Notes under the pieces: generated by a model | The model's database searches: none | What the model saw: only the letters and a program-made list of their open reading frames with translations | What the model was told of the DNA's origin: nothing | Made by a program: the position numbers and the translations under genes | DNA from: Thiotrichaceae bacterium | Lineage (GTDB): Bacteria; Pseudomonadota; Gammaproteobacteria; Thiotrichales; Thiotrichaceae | Reading direction: 5' to 3' | DNA length: 62,113 nucleotides | Assembly: GCA_026989145.1 (NCBI GenBank) | Contig: JALSJU010000063.1 | Span: 1-62,113, forward strand | Part shown: positions 1 to 12,901 of the stretch, piece by piece | Layout: each line of letters opens with the position of its first letter | Position numbering within the stretch: the stretch's first letter is position 1

Positions 1-1
1 T

Positions 2-1114
2 GATTTTGTAGATTTCCTCGATGGGCAAACTATTAATACCCAGATCGATGAGGTGACGGGGTTGAGTTCAACGGTTGTGACAGACCCTGCAGCTCGTGGA
101 GCGGGTTCAAAAGATCTTAACCCAATGATTCGTTTGTTGGATGATAAAGGTGAAGTACTGTTCTTTGATAACACTGAAATTCCTGTTCAATATCCTTTAG
201 CTGGTGGAGCTGTTGTTGGCTTAACTGCGGGCTCAAAAGTTGCGGTAGGTGATGTTTTGGCTCGCTTAGCGCAGGAGTCATCTAAGACGCGTGATATTAC
301 CGGTGGTTTGCCACGCGTAGCTGATATGTTTGAAGCGCGTAAGCCAAAGCAGCCAGCAATCTTGGCTGAAATCTCAGGTACCTTCTCTTGGGGTAGGGAA
401 ACAAAAGGTAAAAAGCGAATTGTAATAACGCCAGAAAAAGGTGATCACTACGAAGTGCTAATACCTAAGTGGCGTAACCTTGATGTTTTTGAAGGTGAGA
501 AAGTAGAAAAAGGTGAGATGATCGCTGATGGTGAGCCAAGTTCACATGATATTTTGAGATTATTAGGCCCGGTTGTGTTAGCTGAGCACTTGGTAAAAGA
601 AGTGCAGGAGGTCTATCGTTTACAAGGTGTAGGAATCAATGATAAGCATATTGAAATTATCACCCGTCAAATGATGCGAAAAGTAGTTATTCTGACTTCG
701 GGTGATAGTCGCATGCTGAAGGGGGAGCAACTTGATCATTGGGCGGTTGAAGAGGAGAATGAGAAGTTAATTGCACAGGGGAAATTACCTGCTACTTATG
801 ATCGAATCTTGCTAGGTATAACCAAGGCCTCGCTTGTTACCGATTCGTTTATTTCTGCTGCATCATTCCAAGAGACAACGCGTGTCTTGACAGAAGCTTC
901 GGTTCGTGGAGCACGAGATGACTTACTCGGGCTTAAAGAAAATGTAATCGTTGGTCGCTTGATTCCAGCGGGAACGGGTTTTAAGCATCATTTAGAGCGT
1001 CGTCGTAAACAGCAAGAAATGCAAGATCAGCTTGATGCGTTAGCTGCAGAGTCTGAAAAAATGAAAGCCGAAGCAGAACAAGCAAAAGAGCCAGAAGTAC
1101 CTGCTGGCGAATAG
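2..1114 (+). CDS. rpoC: DNA-directed RNA polymerase subunit beta', C-terminal part (5' truncated by window)
   Basis: Frame is open from base 2 ([23 protein letters not shown]...). It contains [31 protein letters not shown] and [16 protein letters not shown], typical of RpoC. Confidence 0.98.
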   Translation, partial: DFVDFLDGQTINTQIDEVTGLSSTVVTDPAARGAGSKDLNPMIRLLDDKGEVLFFDNTEIPVQYPLAGGAVVGLTAGSKVAVGDVLARLAQESSKTRDITGGLPRVADMFEARKPKQPAILAEISGTFSWGRETKGKKRIVITPEKGDHYEVLIPKWRNLDVFEGEKVEKGEMIADGEPSSHDILRLLGPVVLAEHLVKEVQEVYRLQGVGINDKHIEIITRQMMRKVVILTSGDSRMLKGEQLDHWAVEEENEKLIAQGKLPATYDRILLGITKASLVTDSFISAASFQETTRVLTEASVRGARDDLLGLKENVIVGRLIPAGTGFKHHLERRRKQQEMQDQLDALAAESEKMKAEAEQAKEPEVPAGE

Positions 1115-1183
1115 GAAGGTCTTAGTGAGTGTTTAAGGCAACATTCTTTTTTAAAGAAAATTTGCTTTAAAGTAAAGTACTGT

Positions 1184-1212
1184 TTGACATGATAGCGTTG
1201 CGGTAATAGAAT
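1184..1212 (+). promoter_or_regulatory. Sigma70-type promoter for the str operon
   Basis: TTGACA (1184-1189), 17-nt spacer, TAGAAT (1207-1212), followed by a GC-rich discriminator tccgcgcc; upstream of rpsL. Confidence 0.75.
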
Positions 1213-1306
1213 TCCGCGCCTTTATCACGGTGACAGTTGTTAATTGTGCCAAGACTTTTTGATTGAAAGGTCTTGGATCGAAAATACGAGTTGGAGAACA
1301 TTTTTA

Positions 1307-1681
1307 ATGTCTACTATTAATCAGTTGGTGCGTAAGCCGCGAAAGCGTAAAGCAGAAAAAAGTAATGTACCTGCTTTGGAAGCGTGTCCGCAAAGACGTG
1401 GTGTATGTACGCGCGTATATACAACGACACCAAAAAAGCCGAACTCAGCAATGCGTAAAGTTGCTCGTGTTCGATTAACGAATGGTTTTGAAGTCAGTAG
1501 TTATATTGGTGGTGAAGGTCATAATCTACAGGAGCACTCCGTAGTATTGATTCGTGGTGGTCGTGTGAAAGATTTGCCGGGTGTACGTTATCATGTAGTT
1601 CGTGGTTCGTTAGATACGCAAGGTGTGCAAGAGCGTCGTCAGGGTCGTTCAAAGTATGGTGCTAAGCGTCCTAAGTCTTAA
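1307..1681 (+). CDS. rpsL: 30S ribosomal protein S12
   Basis: [13 protein letters not shown]...[23 protein letters not shown]; the ATG at 1307 is preferred over the ORF-track start at 1244. Confidence 0.98.
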   Translation: MSTINQLVRKPRKRKAEKSNVPALEACPQRRGVCTRVYTTTPKKPNSAMRKVARVRLTNGFEVSSYIGGEGHNLQEHSVVLIRGGRVKDLPGVRYHVVRGSLDTQGVQERRQGRSKYGAKRPKS

Positions 1682-1733
1682 CTTAAGTCGTAGATGTATT
1701 GTTGAATAATAGTAAACAAAATTAAGAGAGTAG

Positions 1734-2207
<474 letters not shown>

Positions 2208-2241
2208 TTTGAGCATAGGAAGTTAGAAATAAGGAAATATT

Positions 2242-4344
2242 GTGGCTCGTATAACTCCACTTGATCGGTATCGCAATGTCGGAATAATGGCGCATATCGA
2301 TGCAGGCAAGACGACCACCACAGAACGTGTTTTGTTCTATACAGGTGTTTCTCACAAGATAGGTGAGGTACATGATGGTGCTGCAACCATGGACTGGATG
2401 GAGCAGGAGCAGGAACGCGGAATTACTATAACCTCGGCAGCAACTACCTGTTTCTGGGAGGGTATGAGTAAACAATTTGATCAACATCGAGTTAATATTA
2501 TCGATACACCGGGTCATGTAGACTTCACCATAGAAGTGGAGCGTTCGCTGAGAGTTTTAGATGGTGCTGTGGCAGTTTTCTGTGCGGTTGGTGGTGTTGA
2601 GCCGCAATCTGAAACAGTTTGGCGGCAAGCTAATAAATATCAAGTTCCGCGTATTGCATTTGTTAATAAGATGGATCGTATTGGTGCTGACTTTTTACGA
2701 GTTCTAGATCAAATGCGAGAACGATTAGGTGCAAACCCTGTGCCTTTACAAATCGCTATTGGCGCAGAAGATGAGTTTAAAGGTGTCGTTGACCTGATAC
2801 AGATGAAGGCAATTGACTGGAGCGATGAGGATAAGGGTGTTTCTTATACTTTGACGGATATTCCAGTTGAATTGCAATTCGAGGCAGAACGGTGGCGTGA
2901 GGTAATGGTTGAAGCTGCTGCAGAGGCTAATGAGGTTTTAATGAATGCGTACTTAGAAGAGGGTGATCTTAGTGCTGAGCAAATTCATCAAGGTCTTCGT
3001 ATTCGTACCCTGGCAGGAGAGATAATTCCAGCGTTGTGTGGTTCAGCCTTTAAGAATAAAGGTGTACAGGCGATGCTGGATGCTATTGTCTCCTATTTGC
3101 CTTCGCCATTAGATGTGCCGGCAGTAACCGGTAGTTTAAATGAAGGTTCTGATGCAGGTAAAGAGATTGAGAGAAAAGCATCAGATGATGAGCCTTTTTC
3201 TTCGCTTGCTTTCAAGATTGCAACGGATCCTTATGTGGGTACGTTGACTTTTTTTAGGGTCTATTCTGGAGTTTTGAGAGCCGGTGAGATGGTTTTAAAT
3301 CCATTAAAAGGCAAGCGTGAAAGAGTGGGGCGCATTTTGCAAATGCATTCTAACTCGCGAGAAGAAGTAAAAGAGGTTCGGGCAGGTGATATCGCTGCGG
3401 CAGTTGGTTTGAAAGATGTTACAACGGGTGATACCTTGTGTGATAAGTCTAATCCAATTATTTTGGAGCGAATGGAATTTCCAGAGCCTGTAATTTCGGT
3501 TGCGGTTGAGCCAAAAACCACAGCTGATCAAGATAAAATGTCATTAGCATTAAGTAAGCTGGCGCAAGAAGATCCGACCTTTAAAGTGCGTACGGATGAG
3601 GATACAGGACAAACGATAATTTCTGGGATGGGTGAGTTGCATCTGGATATTATAATTGATCGGATGAAGCGTGAATTTGATGTTGAGGCTAATGTTGGTA
3701 ATCCACAGGTTTCATATCGAGAATGTATCCGAAAAGCGGTTGAGGCTGAGGGAAAATTTATTCGTGAAACTGTCGGTAAGAGTCATTATGGTCATGTGAA
3801 AATTAAGCTTGAGCCTATATCAGAAGGCTCGGGCTATGAATTTGAAAATGCGCTAATGGATGGTGTATTGCTAAAGGAATATATTCCAGCAGTTGATAGT
3901 GGTATGGAAGAGCAGTTAAGTAACGGTGTCATTGCTGGATGTCCTTTGGTTGATGTAAAAGTTACTTTGGTTGATGGTTCGTATCATGATGTTGATTCGA
4001 GTGAAATGTCATTTAAAGTAGCGGGTTCGTTAGCGATTAGAAATGCGGTACTTGGGGCAGATCCAACTATTTTGGAGCCTGTTATGCAGGTGGAGGTGGT
4101 TGTTCCTGAAGATAATATGGGTGATGTCATGGGTGATTTAACGCGTCGTCGTGGTGTTGTTCAAGGTATGGATGAGGCTCCTTCGGGTAAAATTATCCGT
4201 GCTGAAGTTCCGTTGTCTGAAATGTTTGGATATTCAACAGCCTTGAGGTCAGCCACTCAAGGTAGAGCAAGTTATTCGATGGAGTTTTTAAAATATGCGG
4301 AAGTGCCAAAATTGGTAGCTGATGCGATGGTTAATTTTAGTTAG
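2242..4344 (+). CDS. fusA: Elongation factor G
   Basis: GTG start; [35 protein letters not shown]; 700 aa; str-operon position. Confidence 0.98.
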   Translation: MARITPLDRYRNVGIMAHIDAGKTTTTERVLFYTGVSHKIGEVHDGAATMDWMEQEQERGITITSAATTCFWEGMSKQFDQHRVNIIDTPGHVDFTIEVERSLRVLDGAVAVFCAVGGVEPQSETVWRQANKYQVPRIAFVNKMDRIGADFLRVLDQMRERLGANPVPLQIAIGAEDEFKGVVDLIQMKAIDWSDEDKGVSYTLTDIPVELQFEAERWREVMVEAAAEANEVLMNAYLEEGDLSAEQIHQGLRIRTLAGEIIPALCGSAFKNKGVQAMLDAIVSYLPSPLDVPAVTGSLNEGSDAGKEIERKASDDEPFSSLAFKIATDPYVGTLTFFRVYSGVLRAGEMVLNPLKGKRERVGRILQMHSNSREEVKEVRAGDIAAAVGLKDVTTGDTLCDKSNPIILERMEFPEPVISVAVEPKTTADQDKMSLALSKLAQEDPTFKVRTDEDTGQTIISGMGELHLDIIIDRMKREFDVEANVGNPQVSYRECIRKAVEAEGKFIRETVGKSHYGHVKIKLEPISEGSGYEFENALMDGVLLKEYIPAVDSGMEEQLSNGVIAGCPLVDVKVTLVDGSYHDVDSSEMSFKVAGSLAIRNAVLGADPTILEPVMQVEVVVPEDNMGDVMGDLTRRRGVVQGMDEAPSGKIIRAEVPLSEMFGYSTALRSATQGRASYSMEFLKYAEVPKLVADAMVNFS

Positions 4345-4372
4345 TGCTTAATTGGTAAGCTAAGTGTAATAA

Positions 4373-4389
4373 TGCCAAAATATTTGGCA
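4373..4389. repeat. Short inverted repeat immediately upstream of tuf
   Basis: TGCCAAA-ATA-TTTGGCA, perfect 7-bp arms. Confidence 0.5.
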
Positions 4390-4406
4390 GTTAAGAGGTG
4401 ATAGTC

Positions 4407-5591
4407 ATGTCCAAGGAAAAGTTTGAGCGTAATAAGCCCCACGTCAACGTGGGTACAATTGGTCATGTAGATCATGGGAAAACAACCTTAACTGCCGCGC
4501 TTACGAAAGTAATGGCGGAAAAAATGGGTGGTGAAGTTAAGGCCTTTGATGAAATTGATAATGCGCCAGAGGAAAAGGCACGTGGTATCACAATCTCTAC
4601 GTCTCACGTGGAGTATGAGTCAGATACACGCCACTACGCTCATGTAGATTGCCCGGGTCACGCTGATTACGTAAAGAATATGATTACAGGTGCTGCGCAG
4701 ATGGATGGTGCTATTCTTGTTGTTTCTGCAGCAGATGGTCCGATGCCTCAAACACGTGAGCATATCCTGCTCTCGCGTCAGGTTGGTGTTCCATATATCG
4801 TGGTTTTCATGAATAAAGCCGATATGGTTGATGATGAAGAGTTACTTGAACTTGTAGAAATGGAAGTGCGTGAGCTATTGGATATGTACGAGTTCCCAGG
4901 TGATGATACACCTATTATTACAGGTTCTGCTCTTAAGGCGCTTGAAGGTGATGAGAAGTATGTGGAAAAAATTGTTGAGCTAGTAAGTGCGCTTGATACA
5001 TATATTCCTGAGCCAGAGCGTGCAGTAGATGGTGATTATTTAATGCCTGTTGAGGATGTGTTTTCGATTTCAGGACGCGGGACAGTTGTAACTGGTCGTA
5101 TTGAGCGTGGTATCGTACACGTAGGTGATGATATTGAGATCGTAGGGATCAAGGATACGCAAACATCTACTTGTACGGGTGTTGAAATGTTCCGTAAATT
5201 GCTTGATGAAGGTCAAGCGGGTGATAATGTTGGTGTTCTGCTTCGTGGTACAAAACGTGAAGATGTTGAGCGTGGCCAGGTTCTTTGTAAGCCGGGATCG
5301 ATTACTCCGCATACAAAATTTGAAGCAGAAGTATATGTATTGTCAAAAGATGAGGGTGGTCGTCACACACCATTTTTCGATGGGTATCGTCCGCAGTTCT
5401 ATTTTAGAACAACTGATATTACGGGAGCCTGTGATTTGCCTGAAGGAACAGAAATGGTAATGCCAGGTGATAATGTAAAAATCGTGGTAACACTGATTAA
5501 TCCGATAGCAATGGATGATGGTTTGCGTTTTGCGATCCGTGAAGGTGGTCGTACGGTTGGTGCAGGTGTTGTTGCTAAGATTGTTGAGTGA
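4407..5591 (+). CDS. tuf: Elongation factor Tu
   Basis: [36 protein letters not shown] at 4407. Confidence 0.98.
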   Translation: MSKEKFERNKPHVNVGTIGHVDHGKTTLTAALTKVMAEKMGGEVKAFDEIDNAPEEKARGITISTSHVEYESDTRHYAHVDCPGHADYVKNMITGAAQMDGAILVVSAADGPMPQTREHILLSRQVGVPYIVVFMNKADMVDDEELLELVEMEVRELLDMYEFPGDDTPIITGSALKALEGDEKYVEKIVELVSALDTYIPEPERAVDGDYLMPVEDVFSISGRGTVVTGRIERGIVHVGDDIEIVGIKDTQTSTCTGVEMFRKLLDEGQAGDNVGVLLRGTKREDVERGQVLCKPGSITPHTKFEAEVYVLSKDEGGRHTPFFDGYRPQFYFRTTDITGACDLPEGTEMVMPGDNVKIVVTLINPIAMDDGLRFAIREGGRTVGAGVVAKIVE

Positions 5592-5643
5592 AATAACTTG
5601 TGCTTATGGATGCAATAAAATTTAATTTAAGTGAGTAAATAAT

Positions 5644-5955
5644 ATGTCAGGTCAAAAAATTCGGATTCGTTTAAAATCATTCGATCATAAATTAATCGAT
5701 CGTTCTGCTAGCGAAATCGTAGAAACGGCAAAAAGGACTGGTGCAAGAGTAAAAGGTCCTATCCCGCTGCCTACGCGTAAGGAGCGATTTACTATTTTGG
5801 TGTCTCCGCATGTAAATAAGGATGCTAGAGATCAATATGAAATTCGTACTCATAAGCGTTTAATGGATATCGTGGAACCTACTGATAGAACGGTAGATGC
5901 GCTAATGAAGCTAGATCTTGCAACCGGTGTTGATGTGCAAATTAAGCTTACTTAA
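5644..5955 (+). CDS. rpsJ: 30S ribosomal protein S10
   Basis: [28 protein letters not shown]. Confidence 0.98.
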   Translation: MSGQKIRIRLKSFDHKLIDRSASEIVETAKRTGARVKGPIPLPTRKERFTILVSPHVNKDARDQYEIRTHKRLMDIVEPTDRTVDALMKLDLATGVDVQIKLT

Positions 5956-6048
5956 AGGTTGGTGGTAAGTTAAAAACAGATCGATTTACTATGTGTCTAT
6001 GTTGTTTTTTTATTCTTAATAATTAATGAATAAAAGATGAATATAAAG

Positions 6049-6077
6049 TTCCATAAGGTAAAAATATCTGGCATAAT
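6049..6077 (+). promoter_or_regulatory. Candidate promoter in the rpsJ-rplC gap
   Basis: Extended -10 TGGCATAAT (6069-6077) with weak -35 TTCCAT (6049-6054), followed by gcgcgccttt as at the rpsL promoter. Confidence 0.45.
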
Positions 6078-6218
6078 GCGCGCCTTTCTTTGGATTGCTA
6101 ATCACTTTATGGGTGTTAAGCCTTGTATTGAAAGTAAAAAAGAAATGAATGTAAATTATTAAAGGCTTGTGTAGTTTTTTATCGCGAGTATGAATTTAAA
6201 GATTAATGAGGTGGCCAT

Positions 6219-6851
6219 ATGGCAATCAGTCTGCTGGGTTCTAAAGTTGGAATGACCCGCATATATAATGAGGAAGGTAGTGCTATGCCTGTAACGGTGT
6301 TGCAGATGTTACCAAATCGTATTTCTCAGCTTAAGACGGTTGAGTCAGATGGTTATTCGGCTATTCAATTAACTGTGGGTGTAAAGAAATCATCCAAGGT
6401 TAATAAGCCAAGTTCTGGTCATTATGCGAAAGCTTCAGTTGAAGCAGGCGTATTTACCAAAGAATCAAGAGTTAATTCAACTGATGAGTACAAGTTGGGT
6501 GCTGATATTACCTTGGATATCTTTGAAGAAGGTCAAAAGGTTGATGTTACTGGTACAACTATAGGAAAGGGTTTTGCTGGAGTGTTAAAGCGCTATAACT
6601 TTGCGGGTAAAGATGCGACGCATGGTAACTCCATTAACCATAGAACGCCTGGTTCTATAGGTCAAAACCAAACCCCTGGTCGTGTATTTAAGGGGAAGAA
6701 AATGTCCGGTCACATGGGTGCTGTAAAGCAGACAACGCAAAGTTTAACAGTTGTGCGAGTTGATCTTGATAAGAACTTACTGTTAGTCAAGGGCGCTGTG
6801 CCTGGTGCTCGTGGTGGAAATGTTCTTGTGAAGTCGGCAGTTAAAGGTTAG
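6219..6851 (+). CDS. rplC: 50S ribosomal protein L3
   Basis: [20 protein letters not shown]...[23 protein letters not shown]. Confidence 0.98.
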   Translation: MAISLLGSKVGMTRIYNEEGSAMPVTVLQMLPNRISQLKTVESDGYSAIQLTVGVKKSSKVNKPSSGHYAKASVEAGVFTKESRVNSTDEYKLGADITLDIFEEGQKVDVTGTTIGKGFAGVLKRYNFAGKDATHGNSINHRTPGSIGQNQTPGRVFKGKKMSGHMGAVKQTTQSLTVVRVDLDKNLLLVKGAVPGARGGNVLVKSAVKG

Positions 6852-6856
6852 ATGCA

Positions 6857-7459
6857 ATGAAATTAAATAATATTGATGGTAAAGCAATTGCTCTTGATGA
6901 CGCTGTGTTTGCTAAAGATTACAATGAAACGCTAGTTCATCAGGCTGTTGTCGCTTATATGGCTGCAGGTCGAGCAGGAACAAAAGCGCAGAAGACGCGA
7001 TCGGATGTAAGTGGTGGTGGTGCTAAGCCTTGGAATCAAAAAGGCACGGGTCGCGCACGAGCAGGTACAAGTCGTGGGCCACTTTGGCGGAAAGGTGGTG
7101 TGACGTTTGCTGCTAGGCCACGTGATTATTCTCAAAAGCTAAATAAGAAAATGTATCGTGCTGCAATGTGCTCAATATTTTCCGAATTGGCAAGATCTGA
7201 ATCTTTGATTATCGTTGATGGTTTTGATGTTAAAGATTCAAAGACTAAATCAATGGTTGCTCAGTTAGAGAAGTATGATACAAAGAGTGCATTGTTGGTC
7301 GGTGAAGAGTCGGATAAGAATGTTTCTCTGTCAATTCGAAATATTCCGAATTGTGATGTTTCGACAATATCAGGTTTGAATCCGGTAAACTTAGTTGCAC
7401 ATGATAAGGTGGTTGTTACTGAGTCTGCAATTGTGAAAATTCAGGAGTGGTTATCATGA
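6857..7459 (+). CDS. rplD: 50S ribosomal protein L4
   Basis: Syntenic; [27 protein letters not shown] motif. Confidence 0.98.
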   Translation: MKLNNIDGKAIALDDAVFAKDYNETLVHQAVVAYMAAGRAGTKAQKTRSDVSGGGAKPWNQKGTGRARAGTSRGPLWRKGGVTFAARPRDYSQKLNKKMYRAAMCSIFSELARSESLIIVDGFDVKDSKTKSMVAQLEKYDTKSALLVGEESDKNVSLSIRNIPNCDVSTISGLNPVNLVAHDKVVVTESAIVKIQEWLS

Positions 7460-7764
7460 GTGTGCTTAATAGCAATGAAGAACGCTTGTATCATGTTGTT
7501 TACGGCCCGCATGTTACTGAAAAAGCAGTTTCTGCTTCTGAGTCAAATATACACGTGTTTAAAGTGTCGGTTAGTGCAACTAAACGAGAGATAAAATCAG
7601 CAGTTCAGGTTCTATTTGAAGTTGAAGTGGATGATGTGAGAACTGTTAATGTTAAAGGTAAGGCTAAGGCGTTCGGTAAGCGTCAAGGCAAGCGTAAGAA
7701 TTGGAAGAAGGCTTATGTTAGGTTGGCCGAAGGTTCGTCATTAGATCTAGGTGCGGAGGCATAA
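7456..7764 (+). CDS. rplW: 50S ribosomal protein L23
   Basis: GPHVTEKAV...[20 protein letters not shown] at 7456 overlaps the rplD stop. Confidence 0.97.
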   Translation: MSVLNSNEERLYHVVYGPHVTEKAVSASESNIHVFKVSVSATKREIKSAVQVLFEVEVDDVRTVNVKGKAKAFGKRQGKRKNWKKAYVRLAEGSSLDLGAEA

Positions 7765-7766
7765 GT

Positions 7767-8597
7767 ATGGCTACAGTAAAAATGAAACCAACTTCACCTG
7801 GGCGTCGTCATCAGGTTAGAGTTGTAAATAGTGATTTGCACAAAGGTAAGCCGCATAAGGCTTTGTTAGAAAAGAAGAGTAAGTCAGGTGGGCGTAATAA
7901 TAATGGTCGCATTACAACCCGTCATATTGGTGGTGGCCATAAGCAACATTATCGTTTGGTTGACTTTAAACGGAATGATAAAGATGGAATTGCTGCGGTT
8001 GTTGAGACAATTGAGTATGATCCTAATCGAACCGCTAATATTGCATTGTTAAGGTTTTCAGATGGTGAGCGTCGCTATATTATCGCGCCAAAAGGATTAC
8101 GCGCTGATGATAAGGTTGTGTCAGGTTCTGAAGCTTCTATAGCGGCAGGTAATTGTATGGAATTGCGTAGTATGCCGGTTGGTACAGTGGTTCATTGTGT
8201 TGAAATGAAGCCTGGTAAAGGTGCGCAAATCGCGCGTAGTGCGGGAACCTCTGCTCAGCTTATTGCTCGCGAGGGTCGATACTCAACTTTACGTTTGCGA
8301 TCAGGTGAAATGAGAAAAGTGCCTTCAAGTTGTCGTGCGACAGTTGGTGAGGTCAGTAACTCTGAGCATGCCTTAATTAAACTCGGTAAAGCTGGAGCTA
8401 GTCGTCATCGTGGAATTCGTCCAACTGTTCGTGGTGTAGTTATGAATCCTGTAGATCATCCGCATGGTGGCGGTGAGGGTAAAACATCAGGTGGTCGTCA
8501 CCCAGTTTCACCTTGGGGTACACCAACAAAAGGTTATAAAACACGTAAAAATAAACGTACTGATCACTTGATTGTACGTCGTAGAGATAAGAGGTAG
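7767..8597 (+). CDS. rplB: 50S ribosomal protein L2
   Basis: [11 protein letters not shown]...[21 protein letters not shown]. Confidence 0.98.
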   Translation: MATVKMKPTSPGRRHQVRVVNSDLHKGKPHKALLEKKSKSGGRNNNGRITTRHIGGGHKQHYRLVDFKRNDKDGIAAVVETIEYDPNRTANIALLRFSDGERRYIIAPKGLRADDKVVSGSEASIAAGNCMELRSMPVGTVVHCVEMKPGKGAQIARSAGTSAQLIAREGRYSTLRLRSGEMRKVPSSCRATVGEVSNSEHALIKLGKAGASRHRGIRPTVRGVVMNPVDHPHGGGEGKTSGGRHPVSPWGTPTKGYKTRKNKRTDHLIVRRRDKR

Positions 8598-8602
8598 TCG
8601 CG

Positions 8603-8869
8603 GTGCCACGTTCATTAAAAAAAGGTCCATTTATAGATCATCATTTGATGGCTAAAGTATTAAAGGCAGTTGATGCTAATGATCGTAAGCCAATAAAAAC
8701 ATGGTCGCGTAGATCAATGGTCATTCCAGAGATGGTTGGTTTAACAATTGCAATTCACAATGGTCGTCAGCATGTTCCTATTTTAATTAATGAGCATATG
8801 GTAGGTCATAAGTTAGGTGAGTTTTCTCCAACACGTATGTATCGTGGTCATACTGCAGATAAGAGTTAG
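8603..8869 (+). CDS. rpsS: 30S ribosomal protein S19
   Basis: [19 protein letters not shown]. Confidence 0.98.
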   Translation: MPRSLKKGPFIDHHLMAKVLKAVDANDRKPIKTWSRRSMVIPEMVGLTIAIHNGRQHVPILINEHMVGHKLGEFSPTRMYRGHTADKS

Positions 8870-8878
8870 GATAATATA

Positions 8879-9217
8879 ATGGAAGTAAATGCTAAATTAA
8901 AATTTGCTCGTATATCTCCGCAAAAGGCACGTCTTGTAGCTGATCAGGTGCGTGGTATGCCGGTAGATAAGGCTTTAGATATTTTGGCTTTTAGTCAAAA
9001 AAAATCGGCTGCAATAATTAAAAAGATTTTAGATTCTGCTATTGCAAACGCAGAGCATAATGAAGGTGCTGATATCGATGAGCTATCTGTAACTCGCGTT
9101 ATGGTAGATCAAGCTCCAACAATGAAACGTTTGCGTGCACGTGCAAAAGGTAGAGCAAATCGTATACTTAAACGGACGAGTCACATTACTCTTACCGTTG
9201 GCGATGGTGAGGTTTAA
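8879..9217 (+). CDS. rplV: 50S ribosomal protein L22
   Basis: [20 protein letters not shown]...[18 protein letters not shown]. Confidence 0.98.
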   Translation: MEVNAKLKFARISPQKARLVADQVRGMPVDKALDILAFSQKKSAAIIKKILDSAIANAEHNEGADIDELSVTRVMVDQAPTMKRLRARAKGRANRILKRTSHITLTVGDGEV

Positions 9218-9219
9218 AT

Positions 9220-9909
9220 ATGGGTCAGAAAATACATCCAATTGGTTTTCGTCTAGGAATTGCCTCAGATTGGCGTTCAAAATGGTATGCGGAAGGCAAA
9301 GAATACGCTGAGTTCTTACATAAGGATATTGCAGTCAGAGAGTTTATCGAGAAGAAGCTTAAAAGCGCATCGGTGAGCCGAATACAAATTGAGCGCCCCG
9401 CTAAGTCTGCATTTGTAACAATACACACTGCACGCCCCGGTGTTGTGATTGGTAAAAAAGGCGAAGATATAGAAAAGCTACGTACAGAAACAGCTAGTAT
9501 GATGGGTCTGCATCCAAATAATGTTAAGGTTAATATTGAAGAGATTCGCAAGCCTGAATTAGATGCAAAATTAGTTGCGGAAGGTATTGCAAGTCAGCTA
9601 GAAAGACGTATTATGTTCCGCCGAGCTATGAAGCGAGCAGTAGGTAATGCGATGCGACTTGGAGCTCTAGGAATTAAAATTAGTTGTGGCGGTCGATTAA
9701 ATGGCGCTGAGATTGCTCGTACAGAATGGTATCGTGAAGGCAGAGTTCCTTTGCAGACCTTGCGTGCAGATATTGATTATTCTACAGCTAAAGCTCATAC
9801 CACATATGGTGTTATAGGTATTAAAGTGTGGATTTATAAAGGTGATGTTTTTGACCTAGAGCAAAAGAGAAACCAATCAGCTGGACGTGACAGCAAGAAG
9901 AAGAGATAG
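9220..9909 (+). CDS. rpsC: 30S ribosomal protein S3
   Basis: [14 protein letters not shown]...KH-domain [16 protein letters not shown]. Confidence 0.98.
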   Translation: MGQKIHPIGFRLGIASDWRSKWYAEGKEYAEFLHKDIAVREFIEKKLKSASVSRIQIERPAKSAFVTIHTARPGVVIGKKGEDIEKLRTETASMMGLHPNNVKVNIEEIRKPELDAKLVAEGIASQLERRIMFRRAMKRAVGNAMRLGALGIKISCGGRLNGAEIARTEWYREGRVPLQTLRADIDYSTAKAHTTYGVIGIKVWIYKGDVFDLEQKRNQSAGRDSKKKR

Positions 9910-9918
9910 AGGTCTGAA

Positions 9919-10332
9919 ATGTTACAGCCCAAAAGAACAAAATTCCGTAAGCAGTTCAAAGGAAGAAATCGTGGACTCGCTGTTACTGGAAGTAAGGTAA
10001 GCTTTGGTGAGTATGGTTTGAAAGCTGTTGGTCGTGGTCGTTTGACCGCGCGACAAATTGAAGCTGCTCGTCGTGCAATGACACGTCATATAAAGCGTGG
10101 TGGAAAAATTTGGATTCGAGTATTTCCAGATAAACCTATTACAAGTAAGCCATTGGAAGTAAGAATGGGTAAAGGTAAGGGTAATGTAGAATACTGGGTT
10201 TGCTTAATTCAACCTGGACGTGTGTTATATGAAATGGAAGGTGTTGATGAAACGATTGCAAGAGAAGCATTCGCATTAGCAGCTGCAAAATTACCTATTA
10301 AGACAGTATTTGTCACAAGGACGGTGATGTGA
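9919..10332 (+). CDS. rplP: 50S ribosomal protein L16
   Basis: [19 protein letters not shown]... Confidence 0.98.
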   Translation: MLQPKRTKFRKQFKGRNRGLAVTGSKVSFGEYGLKAVGRGRLTARQIEAARRAMTRHIKRGGKIWIRVFPDKPITSKPLEVRMGKGKGNVEYWVCLIQPGRVLYEMEGVDETIAREAFALAAAKLPIKTVFVTRTVM

Positions 10333-10538
10333 TGAAAGCAAGTGAACTACGTAATAAGAGTGAAGCTGAGTTATCAACGGAACTTTTGGAAAGTTTAAAA
10401 GAACAATTTGTATTCCGGATGCAGCGTTCTACTGGGCAGTTAAGTCGTCCTTCTGAAATGAAGAAGGTACGTTTAAAAATTGCACGGATTAAAACAATCA
10501 TGAACGAAATGAAGTCTACCGCTTCAGCTAACAGCTAG
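10332..10538 (+). CDS. rpmC: 50S ribosomal protein L29
   Basis: [34 protein letters not shown] at 10332 overlaps the rplP stop. Confidence 0.96.
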   Translation: MKASELRNKSEAELSTELLESLKEQFVFRMQRSTGQLSRPSEMKKVRLKIARIKTIMNEMKSTASANS

Positions 10539-10547
10539 GTAAATACA

Positions 10548-10814
10548 ATGACAGAAAGTACAGCAAAAGTTGAACGCAGTATTACTGGAGAAGTTATCAG
10601 TAATAACATGGATAAGACCATTGTGGTAAAGGGTGAGCGTAAAGTTAAACACCCTCTTTATGGTAAATTTATCCGTCGTTCAACTAAGTATCATGCGCAT
10701 GATGCTAATAATGAATGCAATATTGGTGACGTGGTTATTATAAAAGAATGTCGGCCAATGTCTAAAACAAAGACATGGACTTTAATTAAAGTTGTAGATA
10801 AAAAAGCGTCATAA
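10548..10814 (+). CDS. rpsQ: 30S ribosomal protein S17
   Basis: [29 protein letters not shown]. Confidence 0.97.
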   Translation: MTESTAKVERSITGEVISNNMDKTIVVKGERKVKHPLYGKFIRRSTKYHAHDANNECNIGDVVIIKECRPMSKTKTWTLIKVVDKKAS

Positions 10815-10874
10815 GAGATTTGTTAAATTTACTTAAATTCTCAAAAGACCCGAACATAGAATTGGAATAAGAAC

Positions 10875-11243
10875 ATGATTCAGATGCAAACACAGCTTAA
10901 TATCGCTGATAATAGTGGTGCTCGTAGAGTGCAATGTATTAAAGTGCTCGGTGGCTCACACCGTCGCTATGCGGGTATTGGTGATATCATTAAAGTGAGT
11001 ATTAAAGAAGCGATACCACGCGGTAAAGTCAAAAAAGGCGACGTGTATACTGCTGTAGTTGTTAGAACTGCTAAAGGTGTTCGTCGTAAAGATGGATCTG
11101 CAGTACGTTTTGATGGTAATGCAGCTGTGTTGCTTAATTCTAAACTCGAGCCAATTGGTACACGTATTTTTGGCCCTGTTACTCGTGAGCTTCGTGATAA
11201 AAACTTTATGAAGATCATCTCACTAGCACCTGAAGTACTATAG
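10875..11243 (+). CDS. rplN: 50S ribosomal protein L14
   Basis: [33 protein letters not shown]. Confidence 0.98.
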   Translation: MIQMQTQLNIADNSGARRVQCIKVLGGSHRRYAGIGDIIKVSIKEAIPRGKVKKGDVYTAVVVRTAKGVRRKDGSAVRFDGNAAVLLNSKLEPIGTRIFGPVTRELRDKNFMKIISLAPEVL

Positions 11244-11252
11244 GTAGAAATC

Positions 11253-11567
11253 ATGAATAAAATTGTAAAGAATGATCAAGTAGTTGTTATTACTGGTAAA
11301 GATAAAGGCCGTCGCGGAAATGTTACTGAAATGTTGCGCAATGGCAAAATATTGATACAAGGTATTAATTTAGCTAAAAAGCATCAAAAAGGAAATCCTA
11401 ATGCAGGTATTGCAGGTGGAATTATAGAAAAAGAAATGCCTATCGATATTTCTAATGTGATGTTAGTTAACCCAGCTACCGATAAAGGTGATCGTGTTGG
11501 AATTAAGGTGCTTGAAGATGGTAAAAAAGTACGCTTTTTTAAGTCAAATGGTGAAGCTGTAAGTTGA
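11253..11567 (+). CDS. rplX: 50S ribosomal protein L24
   Basis: [23 protein letters not shown]. Confidence 0.97.
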   Translation: MNKIVKNDQVVVITGKDKGRRGNVTEMLRNGKILIQGINLAKKHQKGNPNAGIAGGIIEKEMPIDISNVMLVNPATDKGDRVGIKVLEDGKKVRFFKSNGEAVS

Positions 11568-11610
11568 TCTGTTTATTCAGTATTAACACACGCGTTTAAA
11601 AGGTAGACCA

Positions 11611-12153
11611 ATGTCAAGATTAGAAACATTTTATAAAGAAACAGTAGTTAAAGAACTAACTGAAAAGTTCTCTTATAAGAATGCTATGGAAGTTCCAAAA
11701 ATCACTATGATTAGCCTTAATATGGGTTTAGGTGATGCAGTTGGTGATAAAAAAGTCGTTGAGCATGCAGTATCTGATATGACAAAAATCGCTGGACAAA
11801 AACCCGTAGTTACATTATCGCGAAAGTCTATAGCGGGCTTTAAGATTCGTGATAACTGGCCAATTGGTTGTAAAGTAAATTTACGTCGTGCTCAGATGTA
11901 TGAGTTTTTAGATCGACTCATTAATATCTCTATTCCTCGTGTGCGTGACTTTCGTGGTATGAATCCTCGTTCATTCGATGGTAATGGTAATTACAGTATG
12001 GGTTTTAATGAGCAAATCATTTTCCCGGAAATTGATTACGATAAAATAGATAAATTACGAGGTTTAGATATCGCTATCACGACCTCAGCAAAGAATGATG
12101 AAGAAGCAAAAGCGTTGTTAGAAGCTTTTAATTTCCCTTTCAAAAAACAGTAA
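11611..12153 (+). CDS. rplE: 50S ribosomal protein L5
   Basis: [22 protein letters not shown]...[17 protein letters not shown]. Confidence 0.98.
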   Translation: MSRLETFYKETVVKELTEKFSYKNAMEVPKITMISLNMGLGDAVGDKKVVEHAVSDMTKIAGQKPVVTLSRKSIAGFKIRDNWPIGCKVNLRRAQMYEFLDRLINISIPRVRDFRGMNPRSFDGNGNYSMGFNEQIIFPEIDYDKIDKLRGLDIAITTSAKNDEEAKALLEAFNFPFKKQ

Positions 12154-12169
12154 ATTAGGTGTTTATATA

Positions 12170-12475
12170 ATGGCTAAGAAATCAATGATTGCTCGTGAGG
12201 CAAAGCGTGCAAAATTAGCAGCTAAATATGCTCCGAGAAGAGCTGAGTTGAAGGAGATTATCCGTTCTCCTAATAGTAGTTTTGAGCAAGTTATGGCTGC
12301 TACTGATTCTTTACAAAAATTACCTCGCGATAGTTCACTAGTACGTAAGCGTAGTCGTTGTGCAATTACAGGAAGACCACACGGAGTGTATAAAAAGTTT
12401 GGTCTTTGTAGGAATAAAATTAGAGAGTCCGCAATGGAAGGTGATCTTCCTGGTTTGACTAAGGCAAGTTGGTAA
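12170..12475 (+). CDS. rpsN: 30S ribosomal protein S14
   Basis: [20 protein letters not shown]...[24 protein letters not shown]. Confidence 0.98.
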   Translation: MAKKSMIAREAKRAKLAAKYAPRRAELKEIIRSPNSSFEQVMAATDSLQKLPRDSSLVRKRSRCAITGRPHGVYKKFGLCRNKIRESAMEGDLPGLTKASW

Positions 12476-12487
12476 GGATAACAAAAT

Positions 12488-12883
12488 ATGAGTATGAGTG
12501 ACCCTATAGCGGACATGTTAACCCGTATACGTAATGGCCAGCGAGCTAGTAAATCGGATGTTTCATTTTCTGCCTCTAAAAAGAAAACAGCTATTTTAAA
12601 TGTTCTACAATCTGAAGGCTATGTTTCTGGATTTAATACAGATACTGATACAGTAAAACCTGTTACTACAGTTACATTAAAGTACTATCAAGGAAAGCCT
12701 GTAATAAGCACTTTGAAACGCATTAGTCGTCCAGGTTTAAGAGTTTTTAAAGGAAAAGGCGATCTGCCAAGTGTTATGTCAGGTTTAGGTATTGCAATTG
12801 TTTCTACTTCGAAAGGAGTAATGAGCGATAATACCGCACGTGCAGAAGGTCATGGTGGTGAAGTTGTCTGTATCGTTGAGTAA
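12488..12883 (+). CDS. rpsH: 30S ribosomal protein S8
   Basis: [16 protein letters not shown]...[16 protein letters not shown]. Confidence 0.98.
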   Translation: MSMSDPIADMLTRIRNGQRASKSDVSFSASKKKTAILNVLQSEGYVSGFNTDTDTVKPVTTVTLKYYQGKPVISTLKRISRPGLRVFKGKGDLPSVMSGLGIAIVSTSKGVMSDNTARAEGHGGEVVCIVE

Positions 12884-12901
12884 TTATTAGGTAGTATTGA
12901 T

